This document shows positions 55,420 to 64,000 of a stretch of DNA of 64,000 nt, piece after piece (the stretch's first letter is position 1; each line of letters begins with the position of its first letter). The notes below the pieces were generated by a model. The model made no database searches. It was given only the letters and a program-made list of their open reading frames with translations, and was not told the origin of the DNA. Made by a program: the position numbers and the translations under genes. The stretch comes from Dendrophyllia cribrosa (Eukaryota; Cnidaria; Anthozoa; Scleractinia; Dendrophylliidae), in NCBI GenBank assembly GCA_024195265.1, contig JAJLRJ010000008.1:4400001-4464000 (forward strand), read 5' to 3'.

Positions 55420-57653
55420 ATGAGTAACTCAAGTATTTCCCTCAGTGACAAGAACTCCAGCCCGTTATTAACTTTGTCAGTCAACATTTCAATGATTGTT
55501 GTTGTCCTGGCATTTCTGTGCCACCTGACGGCTGTTTTCATCTTGCTTCGTCCCGCGATGCGACACAAAACCATGTCTCCATTTATGATCAACATCTGCA
55601 TTATTTCCCTGGTGTTGGCAGCGTGTGGCTATTCCGTGGCTATAGGCACCAACTTGAAAACAGAAACTGATAATAATACAAGAGTGGTATTCACGTGCAG
55701 CTGGGTCGCGTACGTGGGTCTCCTGTGTAGGTGTGCTTACTCGTCGACTTTGTGCGCGATGAATGTTGTTTCTAAAGTCGTCATGGGCCGATGTTCTCGC
55801 GGTGCGGCTGAACCAAATTCAAGGAAGTCTAAGGTCATCGTGTTCTCGGTTTTGTGGATATATCCACTTGTTATTTGTACGATTTCACTTTTTGCTGAGA
55901 ATCTTTATAGACTATCTGCATCAGAATTGATGTGTCAGCTACACTGGCCTTCTGAAGAGAGCCTCCATAATTTCTACAATACCTTCACTAGTATTGCAAT
56001 GTTTCTTTTGCCGATTGTGATATGTTGCACGATGCAATATCTCTTTTCAAGGTAAAGTATTTAATTCCTTATTATAGACACTAAAAGGGGCTAGAGTGGC
56101 AAACATGGTTAGAAACAAAAATCTTGGTCAACGTTCTAGTTTTTTGTCTTTATTTATTAAATAAATGGTTCCCCTCCAAACCATCCACCCCCAAGTGGTA
56201 TCGAAGGGTGTGTATCTAGGATAGAAACATTTTCATCACATTGATCGATAGGGGGAAAACATTGTTGAGGGAAACGAAATATGCTTAGAATGTCTAAGAA
56301 CAGTAAGGGCCAGTTATTTAAACGGAGTTAACTTAGATCGTAGTTTAAGACAATAAATGGACCTCACATCTGTTTATGAATTGCTCATTTTAAGTAGGCA
56401 AATGTCTTCCTGGTCTGTGCTATATGCCCTCTTCACACTTTTCAAAATGGGCTATTTCAATTTCGCCAACCCTAATACTTAAACATTGTTTGCTCTAAAC
56501 AGAATGGGATGGGTAAAGGGGGCGGGGAGGGGGGGCGGGGAGGGGGGCGGGGAGGGGGGAGGAGGGAGGGGTGAATTTAAACAGATTGTAGAGACTCCTT
56601 CTATTCGTAATGTCAGCTACGTAGAGTAGAGATACCTGCTATTCGGCGTAATGTCAGCTACGAGACAGTACATCCCTCTCGCAGTATTTCTTACTTCTCC
56701 ACTAGTAGGATACGAGCTGATAGTGTATTTCTTTTGGAGTCAATCACAACCCTCGATAATATAGTTTCTTATCCAGGCTGTAAATATGATTTAGAATAAG
56801 AAGTAAGGTCTGGTTGGACAAACAATTCAAAAACTATCCAGTAACATTACTCGGCAACCGGCTGTCCTGGATTCTTCAGAAATGAAAGAGGGTAGGACTA
56901 CAGTATACTTGGATACGAGATGCGGAAAAGGAGCTATTTCAGTAACATGTCTGGGATGAATTAGAGAGATCTACTGAAAATAATGTTAAAAGTCAAGTTG
57001 CCTGGAGAAAATTTTAAAAGGCATATGAGCCACATAAAGCAATGGGTTAAAGTAAATGTAGTCGAAATGTATAATAATGGTAATAATAACTGTACATAAA
57101 TAAGCTCCTGACATATTGTTCTCATTAATACAGAATCTGGCGAAGGTTTCGTGAGACAGAAAATATAGTTTTTAGACGCAGGCTAGCATATCGAAGGAAA
57201 CTCAACAAAATGGTTCTGGCCTTGACCGTCTTCTTCTTTGTCAGCCAGTTGCCGTATCACGTGGCCAATGTTGTTGCTATGGTAATGGGATATTATACTT
57301 GTTCACCCAAGACAGCGTTCGTATTGGAGATATTCACGCAATCAAACGTACTATGTCCTCCATTTGTTTTTCTATTTCTGAATTCAAGATACAGATTGGA
57401 ATTAAAGGAACTGTTGACCGGTTCTGCTGGACAGAGAATTCAGGATAACAATCAACGCGGTGGGAATTTTCAGAGGGCAGGAATGTCGACTGCCCGCTCT
57501 CAGCAGAGGAGAGGGCAGCAAAAGAAAGTAAATTTCTCTAATAGGGTCCAACCATTGCCACACCCAGCTGAAGCCCCTGCCCATGCCTCCTCTACAAACG
57601 CAAACCCTGATAGCAATTTTCAATTGAGTGCTGTAAAACCACAACCAAAGTAA
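55420..57653 (+). CDS. Rhodopsin-family GPCR, orphan (non-opsin)
   Basis: Two exons, 55420-56051 and 57134-57653, GT-AG, phase 2, giving 383 codons plus stop. TM1 about residues 22-45 (MIVVVLAFLCHLTAVFILL), TM2 with NICIISLVLAACG, TM3 with Cys (VVFTCSWVAYVG) and the partner Cys in ELMCQLHW; TM6 VFFFVSQLPYHVANVVAMVM; TM7 ends LCPPFVFLFLN. It is a plasma-membrane receptor by family. The motifs are degenerate: the TM2 Asp is Ser, no DRY is readable, the TM6 Trp is Gln, and the TM7 NPxxY is PPFVF. The opsin lysine site holds Gln, so it cannot bind retinal in the usual way. The QLPYHV string is more like peptide receptors. The single intron sits after TM5 at the same place and phase as in the opsin at 4635-11391. 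The C-terminal tail is Gln/Arg/Pro-rich. Ligand unknown. Confidence 0.8.
56308..56500. mobile_element. Partial MITE in receptor intron
   Basis: Starts GGGCCAGTTATTTAAACGGA and matches the left part of the MITE at 51149-51360, including TTCCTGGTCTGTGCTATATG. The right end is missing. Confidence 0.6.
56505..56572. repeat. G-rich low-complexity tract
   Basis: Runs of GGGGGCGGGGAG in the receptor's intron. Confidence 0.85.
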
Positions 57654-58650
57654 GGAAGCAAATACATGTAGACGGCGCCAAGCGCGGGAAAACGCGTGCG
57701 AGAAAGTCACGATTGGTTTTGGTTTTACTTCCGATTAGTCGAGAAAGTCGAGCGAGAATTTTTAGCCAATCATAAAGGTTAGAAATGCAAAACCAAAGAA
57801 ATTGCGAAATTAATTTTGACGCTCCATTAAAAACCACTCTAATAAATAATAATAATAATAATAATAATAATAACTAGAGAATTTCAGTGGTACTGAAAAC
57901 TGGACACGTACCATTATGTTTTGGTTTCTAGTGATACAAATATGTTTCTTTGGGTTTTCAAAGTGACATAAAAATAGGTGACATTGCGCCCTTTTATCTC
58001 ATGAATACGCGAAGCATAATGAACTAGTTATAGCAGACGGGGACAAACATGCAAATTTTCACTCCTTCCTTCCTACGGCCATCTATTGGCTGTAAACTTT
58101 TCTTGATAATTCCGCTGACCTGTGTGTGAAGCTAAAACCCATCTGCGGACTTCAAGCTAATTTTATTTTTTGGAAGACTTAGGAAAACGCTACAGCACGG
58201 TAAGTGTTGTTTTAAAATGTGTGAAGTTTCGCTGCCATTTGTAAAAGTTCAAATAAACCAAATTTTATTTCGAAAACCGTATAAATTAAAAACATGTCTT
58301 AGTGTGACACAAATACGCATTGTTTGAAATAAGAGTGAGAACTATGTAATGTTTTAATCTGTGTACTCTTTTATTCTTTGACTTAAAACTCGGCATGGAA
58401 TTGAAACCGATCTGCGGACTTCGAATGGATTTTTCAAGACATAGGTAAACGCTACAGCGAGAAAGCGCTTGAGCTCGGTTAGACAGGACTTACGAATATT
58501 CTGAAAAGAAAGCTTAATTGTCTTCATAGGTTACGGTCTCCAATTGTGCTATAAACGATTTTCCTAGCTGTGCGCGCAGCTCGACACGCAGCCGAGAATT
58601 GACTCTGCTCAAGTCACTGCTTTGATTCATTGATTGTGAAAACTCATCTT
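57654..58650. other. No gene; repeat fragments
   Basis: 57683-57840 is a dispersed repeat (relative at 51625-51770), then (AAT)n at 57842-57873. Two related segments containing TCTGCGGACTTC occur near 58145 and 58410. Nothing coding is supported. Confidence 0.45.
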
Positions 58651-58882
58651 AGTAGGAAATAGCAAGGGTTGACAGGCCACACAATGCAATCTCTACCGGT
58701 GTGAAACATTTGAGAACCTTTTATATTTTAGCTCTAATTATATAACGAAGTATCTTTTAAGGATTTTTCTTTTTAAAGGATATAATAACTAGGTGGTTCT
58801 TTAAAAATTCGCCGTAGTAGTGGTTGGTTTGTTTCACACCGGTAGAGATTGTGTGGCCTGTCAACCCTTGCTATTTCCTACT
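58651..58882. mobile_element. Foldback MITE, near-perfect 52-bp ends
   Basis: The left end AGTAGGAAATAGCAAGGGTT through CTACCGGTGTGAAAC is mirrored at the right end with almost no mismatch. Length 232 bp, non-coding. The high identity of the arms suggests recent arrival. Confidence 0.85.
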
Positions 58883-59756
58883 GATTTGATTTTTGAACTG
58901 CATGTTAGTGTATTATATAGTAAAAATTAATGACATTAAGTATAAATTATTTATATGTAATTTCGGATAAAAAAGCATTGACATTATTATTGCACTGATG
59001 TTTCCTGTATCATGCTATCGCTGCGCAGAAGGCCCCCCTCCCCTCCCCTTGCCCCCCGCTTCCCCGGACACATGAACGCTGCAACTTTTCTTGCAAAGTT
59101 ACTCGCAACAACTGGATTTTTGGGGGGCGTCACACGATGTAATTTGTTGCGCGCAACGTCGCAAAAGTACAACTCGATTCTACTTCTGCAACTGTTGTGT
59201 TGCAAGAGAAGTTGCACCGTTCATACAGTCAGGGGTGGATTAAGGTTCACGAAGGTTAGGTGAACGACGGAAAGCGACAACAGCCTTGCATTCAGTTTGT
59301 CCTATTGTATTTGTAAATATTGTACGCTGTTAAATATGCAAAAAAATAATTCAGTAAAAAAAAAAACTGTTCGTGTAACTGAGCTGCCAACCGCTTACCT
59401 TCTGTGATCTTTTTTTAGCTAAACCTTAATTTCCCTAGCGACAAACACAAACATGAAATTTTTTCCCTTTTCTTGTGCTTGTGTTCGCTTTCATCTAGTG
59501 ACGGAACACAGCAAAATCTTATATCCTTGACCAATTTAAGCACTTTAGTGTTCTAGGTCGCAGCATTTTCAAAATAGTCAAAATATGCGATACAAATGGA
59601 ATTTTAATGGCAAGAGAAATGTTGTACCTGCCTCGTTCCCAGGCCTCCTTCCTTATTCTAGCGCTGTGCGCGTGTAATTGTGGGACTGATGCACTCCATT
59701 TACAGCCTTCCCAAGACGCCACACGCACACTATTTCCCCGCGCTAGACCGAATTCT
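58883..59756. other. No gene seen
   Basis: Includes a C-rich patch and a TTGCAAC-rich repeat at about 59030-59220. Nothing coding is supported. Confidence 0.4.
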
Positions 59757-59936
59757 TTAGGGAGACCAACCACCAGTTTTCGGCGCTAAGCTTTCTGGGA
59801 TCGTTTGGGTAACCAGAGTTAGTTACGATTGGTTGATGGTTTCCAAAGGCAACCATTAACCAATCATAAGTCATATTGGTTACCAAAACGATCCCAGAAC
59901 TCTCAACGCCAAAATCTGGTGCTCTGTGTCTCCCAC
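59757..59936. mobile_element. Foldback MITE
   Basis: Arms of about 80 bases: CTGGGATCGTTTGGGTAACC, GATTGGTTGATGGTT and their complements, with several mismatches. Non-coding. Confidence 0.75.
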
Positions 59937-59987
59937 GGTTTCTGGAGTGGCGAATAGCAACTGTTTGTTTGGGGTGGGGGTTGTCGG

Positions 59988-59990
<3 letters not shown>

Positions 59991-60081
<91 letters not shown>
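59991..60081 (+). repeat. Poly-G tract, 91 bases
   Basis: Interrupted only by a T at about 60052. Polyproline and polyglycine frames across it are artefacts. Confidence 0.95.
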
Positions 60082-60085
<4 letters not shown>

Positions 60086-60724
60086 AACAAAGATTTGCAC
60101 GGGGATGCTCCGCCCCGAGGTCTAAACCCTTAACACAAAAGGTACCTCTTTCATATCCCTTTCATTGAAAATGGTACCCCTTTCATATAGCCTTTACGTG
60201 CGTGTTTGATATATTTTGAAGGGTCCTTTTCATAATACTTAAATGGCAGTTTTCCCTACCCTTTTTTATACTTCAACTCAAGTTTTCCCTACCCTTGCCT
60301 ATACTTCGTGAAATCCCTACCCTTTCATATACCTCCAGCCTAAAAAAGGTACGGGCGGAGCATCTCCGTATAGCCCATTATAGGGAGTACCCCCATCCCC
60401 CAACCCGGGCCAAACCTGACCGTATTTCAGACCAAGCTACGCCATTTTCCATACCCGTTTTCAGTTCTGACCTCTAAAATCCATACTCATTTTCAGACCT
60501 TGTTTGCGTATCTGAAGCAATAAATCGCGCTGTACGTATCGTATCCAATTATATTTTACTTCTCTTTCTTTTTCGTCTGAAGATGAAAAGAGAAATACGT
60601 ACGTTAATACGCTGCCGTGGTTCCTTTAAAATCTATACCCAATTTCAGACCAAAATTTTCTTGGGGAACTCTTAAAATTTCATTCAAATTCAGGCGTTAA
60701 CTCCCCCTTACCACTGATTTAACT
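60082..60724. other. No gene; diverged short tandem motifs
   Basis: Repeats of the type TTTCATATACC and GGTACC at 60140-60360. No coding sequence. Confidence 0.4.
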
Positions 60725-60933
60725 GTTACGCGACCCTTCGAATTAAAACTACTTTGAGCAATTTCAATTTACTCTGCCGTCAATCATACCTAGTAGGAGG
60801 AGTTTGTACACTCCTGCGTGATCACCAGCCTGCAATGGCGTCCGAAGAAACGAACTCTTTCCATATAAGGTATGATTGACGGCAGGGTAAATCGAACTGC
60901 TCAAAGTAGTTTTAATTCGAAGGGTCGCGTAAC
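60725..60933. mobile_element. Foldback MITE with GTTACGCGACCCTTCG ends
   Basis: Arms of about 68 bases, GTTACGCGACCCTTCGAATT through TGCCGTCAATCATACCT, mirrored at the right with few mismatches around a 75-base loop. Confidence 0.85.
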
Positions 60934-61371
60934 ACTGAAAGAAATGGTAAACAAACGGTAAGTGATACAAAAGAACGAGTATGGTATAGTTTATTTCAGC
61001 TAATATTCAAATTCCACTTCGAAGTACGAAGGATCAAACACGTGCAAACGAACATAACCATCCTCGCCACCACTGCTGTAACTGCAACAAAAAGAGAATT
61101 GCACAACATGGAATAAGTTCTTGGAAATCGAAAGCAGGATTCAGTTGAATGTTTGGATAAGTCGCAGAAGAAAGAGGTGAAAATGGTGATTAAAATACAG
61201 GGGGACCGGTTGGGAGAGAGAACCCCCCCCCCCCCCCCCCCCCCTCGGCAATCTAATCTCCATCACCTCTTCTCCTTCACATTTTTATACATGTATGTAT
61301 TCTCTTGTTGTCCCATACTTGAGTAAGATGGGATTGACTTCAGGTGCAAAGCTTAGAATCATTTATTGTGC
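60934..61371. other. No gene; C-tract
   Basis: Non-coding; a 22-base C run lies at 61223-61244. Confidence 0.45.
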
Positions 61372-63073
61372 TTTTAATTTTTGAGTCTCTGGATGAAATC
61401 CTACCGTGTAATTTCATGTGGCGTTGTTTATTATTCTCTACAATGTGGTTTTATCTTTTTGGCCTCTTGATGAAATCCTAAAGTGTGACCATTCAAAGGA
61501 AAGCTACTGAGCAGTACTTTCCTGTGGTACTGTTTATTATGCTGTACAAGGTGGTTCTAACTTTTGAGTCTGTGGATGAAATCCTAAAGTGTGACCATTC
61601 ATATGAAAGCTATTGAACAGTACTTTCCTGTGGTTCTATGTATTATGCTGTACAAGGTGGTTCTAACTTTTGAGTCTGTGGGTGAAATCCTAAAGTGTGA
61701 CCATTCAAAGGAAAGCTGCTGAACGGTACTTTCCTGTGGTACTGTTTATTATGCTGTTCAAGTGATTCCATCTTTTGAGCCTGTAGATGAAATCCTATAG
61801 TGTGACAGTAGAAATGATGCTACTGAGCAGTACTTTCCTGTGGTACTGTTTATTGTTGAAAAACAAGGCGCAGCCGATTGTTTATTAACCCACTTCAAGG
61901 TGTTTGGATACCTGATGAAACACTCTTTCGAGCGTTTGGTATAGCTTCTCAAACTGATCGTTAAATGCGGAGAAAACGAAGGAATACACCGAATGCAAAT
62001 ATGGCCGTCAAACAATTTTTTGTTTGGACAGGTTCTCAAGAAAAGAAAAGCAATTGAATAATGATAAAGATCAGGACAAAATAAGTCATTGTGTGCATTT
62101 TCAAGGCCATATTCTTATTTTAGGAGAAGTTATAGGCAATCAAATTTTGGGAAAAACATGAAAACGAGGCTAGTCAGGATAGAATGTCTTTTCTCATACA
62201 AATGCACAGGGTCCAGAGGAGTTCTATTTGATCGTACAAGACGCTATTTTCTTCGAATCGTCGCCGTCTTGAAAGTTAAACTGATTGCGTTACACAAAAT
62301 ATGTACCGCGGGCCAAATTACTAAGGGCTCGGAAGCTGCGAAATCGGTGTACAGTAAAGAATACTTTCTCTCGGCACTTCGTGCCTCGTTATCGGCACTT
62401 TGTGCCTTGTTCGGAAAGCTTCGCTTTCCGAAGATAATTGCGCCCTTAGTAATTTGGCCCGCGGTTCATATTTTGTGTAACGCAATCAGTTAAACTTTCA
62501 AGACGGCGACAATTCGAAGAAAATAGCGTCTTGTACGATCAAATAGAGCTCCTCTGGACCCTGTGACAAATGCTTAAAATTTCAGTGAGCCATAACTTTG
62601 CAACCGTTAAACCAAAAACACTCAAACTTTGCAAGATGATACACTTAGCAGCACTTGTTTAAGTGATATCATTTATTTCTCTGAAAACTTGGCCAAACAA
62701 AAAATTGCCTGGCGGCCATATTTGCATTTGGTGTGTAAAAAGGTGGTTCTAACTTTTGAGTCTGTGGATGAAATCCTAAAGTGTGACCAATCAAATGAAA
62801 GATACTGAACAGTACTTTCCTGTGGTACTGTTTATTATGCTGTACAAGGTGGTTCTAACTTTTGAGTCTGTGGATGAAATCCTTAAGTGTGACCAATCAA
62901 ATGAAAGATACTGAACAGTACTTTCCTGTGGTACTGTTTATTATGCTGTACAAGGTGGTTCTAACTTTTGAGTCTGTGGATGAAATCCTAAAGTGTGACC
63001 AATCAAATGAAAGATACTGAACAGTACTTTCCTGTGGTACTGTTTATTATGCTGTACAAGTCTGGGGATGAAA
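61372..63073 (+). repeat. 106-bp tandem array, interrupted
   Basis: The unit contains GGTGGTTCTAACTTTTGAGT, GATGAAATCCTAAAGTGTGA and AACAGTACTTTCCTGTGGTA. It runs at 61372-61856 (about 4-5 copies, the outer ones diverged) and 62741-63073 (about 3 copies, nearly identical, spacing 106). The two parts are separated by a foldback element. A further diverged partial copy follows the hAT element at 63891-63955. Confidence 0.9.
61857..62740. mobile_element. Foldback element inside the tandem array
   Basis: Outer arms ACACCGAATGCAAATATGGC at 61986 and its complement ending at 62734. An inner palindrome (about 62205-62332 with 62440-62565) is about 96 percent identical between arms by eye (CACAGGGTCCAGAGGAG, GACGCTATTTTCTTCGAAT). 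Middle portions are diverged. The plus-strand frame 62089-62493 runs through the hairpin and is not considered a gene. Confidence 0.75.
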
Positions 63074-63081
63074 TCCTACAG

Positions 63082-63890
63082 CGGAGTTCCCATTAACGCA
63101 CAGGTGTGCGTCATATACGCACAAAAAATGAAAAGGACACACTGTTTTTTGCCAAAGTGCGTCCTTGGGACGCAGGAAAAAAAGTTCAGACTAGTTAGGA
63201 GACTGGGTCTAGTGGGCCCTACCCAAACGTCTTTGCGATCATCTTAGCATGTGCTTCGGCGAGCCGCCATTTTGTCACTCGTCATGTCAAAACAAAAGAC
63301 TTTATTCGAAATTGTCGAGCCTTCAACATTGAGAAAACCTAAAAAAAGGAAACCTGAAAGTAATACAGATCTCCGGGATGATGCCCAGCTGAAGAAACGT
63401 AAGTTTTTCCCTAAATGGCTGGAGGAGTTTCAATGGTTTAAGTATGATTCGACTGAAGGCAAAATGAAGTGCAAAGTTTGTCTTGATGCCTATGGCCGAA
63501 AAGCTAAACCATCGCAAAGTTTTGTTCATGGAGCGAATAATTTTCAGCGCTTAGGTCTAACACAACATCAGTCTGGTACTGACCACGTCATGGCCAAGAA
63601 TATCATCAAACAAAGAAGATCTCACGAAACTATTGTGCGCCATATGTCCAAGAGAAGGCAAGCACAGCCTTGAAGGCTCAAATAAGGACGGCTTTTGTCA
63701 TGGGAAAAGTAAAAAAATAAAAATAAAGCTTTATTAATCCTGTTACCATCTGGCCTTGGTTTCTGTCTCTGTGTTTGAAACAATAAAATTAGTAATAAGC
63801 AGCGGACCCTTGAAAAGCAAAAAGGACCCCCAACTTTTTGGAACTGGGGGTCCCAAGGACCCTTAACTTTCAAAACTAGTGGGAGCTCTG
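63082..63890 (+). mobile_element. hAT-type element with 8-bp target duplication
   Basis: TCCTACAG flanks both sides (63074-63081 and 63891-63898), an 8-base duplication as made by hAT transposases. The ends are imperfect inverted repeats: left CGGAGTTCCCATTA, right complement CAGAGCTCCCACTAG. The 809-bp interior encodes only the zinc-finger protein at 63284. It is inserted in the last copy of the 106-bp array. Confidence 0.85.
63284..63673 (+). CDS. BED/TTF-type zinc-finger protein of hAT element
   Basis: 129 aa from the ATG at 63284 (MSKQKTLFEIV; an upstream GTG is less likely). It has basic patches RKPKKRKP and KKRK (about 18-45), a likely nuclear signal. The finger-like region is about 48-105: KWLEEFQWFKYDSTEGKMKC, C-x-x-C in CKVC, then NFQRLGLTQHQSGTDH supplying the two His. 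This arrangement is the N-terminal zinc finger of hAT-related proteins, which bind transposon ends. The protein stops before any RNase H-like transposase domain. AATAAA at 63719 is a possible polyadenylation signal. It could be a mobilised DNA-binding module or a repressor of a relative; function unproven. Confidence 0.75.
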   Translation: MSKQKTLFEIVEPSTLRKPKKRKPESNTDLRDDAQLKKRKFFPKWLEEFQWFKYDSTEGKMKCKVCLDAYGRKAKPSQSFVHGANNFQRLGLTQHQSGTDHVMAKNIIKQRRSHETIVRHMSKRRQAQP

Positions 63891-63898
63891 TCCTACAG

Positions 63899-64000
63899 TG
63901 TGGCCAATCAATGAAAGCTATTGAGCAGGACTTTCCTGTGCTGTTTAGCATGATCTCCCCCATGTAAAAGTGCCACAAAATGAGTTTCTTTCCTATTTAC
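63899..64000. repeat. Diverged remnant of the 106-bp array
   Basis: TGTGGCCAATCAATGAAAGC then ACTTTCCTGTGCTGTTTA matches the array unit. The window ends here. Confidence 0.6.

Noticed and set aside
55420..57653. Second opsin
   Set aside because: The position of the retinal lysine holds Gln and the TM6 Trp is absent, so it is called an orphan receptor.
62089..62493. 134-aa plus-strand gene
   Set aside because: The frame spans both arms of a hairpin and has no domain; it follows from the inverted repeat.

Overview
The window looks like nuclear DNA of an anthozoan cnidarian, most likely a reef-building (scleractinian) coral. The main reasons are an intron-containing opsin with the residue pattern of anthozoan-specific opsins, AT-rich intergenic DNA, and a dense load of foldback MITEs, CR1/L2-type LINEs with (TTA)n tails, a DIRS-type tyrosine-recombinase retrotransposon, a PIF/Harbinger element and a hAT relative. 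No prokaryotic or organellar signal was seen. The taxon is inferred from these features.

Two host genes are supported, both rhodopsin-family G-protein-coupled receptors. The first (minus strand, 4635-11391) is an opsin in four exons whose splice sites and phases join into a 356-codon frame. It keeps the retinal-binding lysine and NPxxY but has no acidic residue at positions 94, 113 or 181 (bovine numbering). It has Glu at 292, as described for the chloride-dependent anthozoan ASO-II opsins. Its E/DRY motif reads LSY. The second (plus strand, 55420-57653) is a two-exon, 383-codon receptor with no retinal lysine and divergent motifs.

Nearly everything else is mobile or repetitive DNA. 1-4600: simple repeats, an ETS-motif cluster and a (GTAGTG)n tract. 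4.6-11.4 kb: the opsin, whose first intron holds a SINE-like relic, an antisense LINE end, a MITE, and a dispersed repeat that itself contains a MITE and a 1.7-kb foldback element. 11.4-28 kb: almost gene-free, with LINE tails, MITEs, a TTAA-flanked element and a retroelement relic. 28.1-33.5 kb: an apparently intact PIF/Harbinger transposon (SANT/Myb-like gene plus two-exon DDE nuclease). 33.5-38.6 kb: a large inverted repeat with arms of about 1.7-2.1 kb around a G-tract. 41.6-48.3 kb: a LINE split into three pieces, first by a cluster of MITEs and then by a DIRS-type element (gag, RT/RNase H, tyrosine recombinase) with several frameshifts. 50.8-51.6 kb: another LINE with nested MITEs. 51.9-55.2 kb: four head-to-tail copies of a 0.8-kb unit. 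57.7-64 kb: more foldback MITEs, a 106-bp tandem array interrupted by a foldback element, and a hAT-type element with an 8-bp target duplication that carries only a BED-like zinc-finger gene.

Overall this is a transposon-rich interval with two receptor genes. The points most worth attention are the opsin's counterion pattern, the intact Harbinger element, the nested insertions that can be dated relative to one another by their broken hosts, and several long inverted repeats able to form long hairpin RNA.
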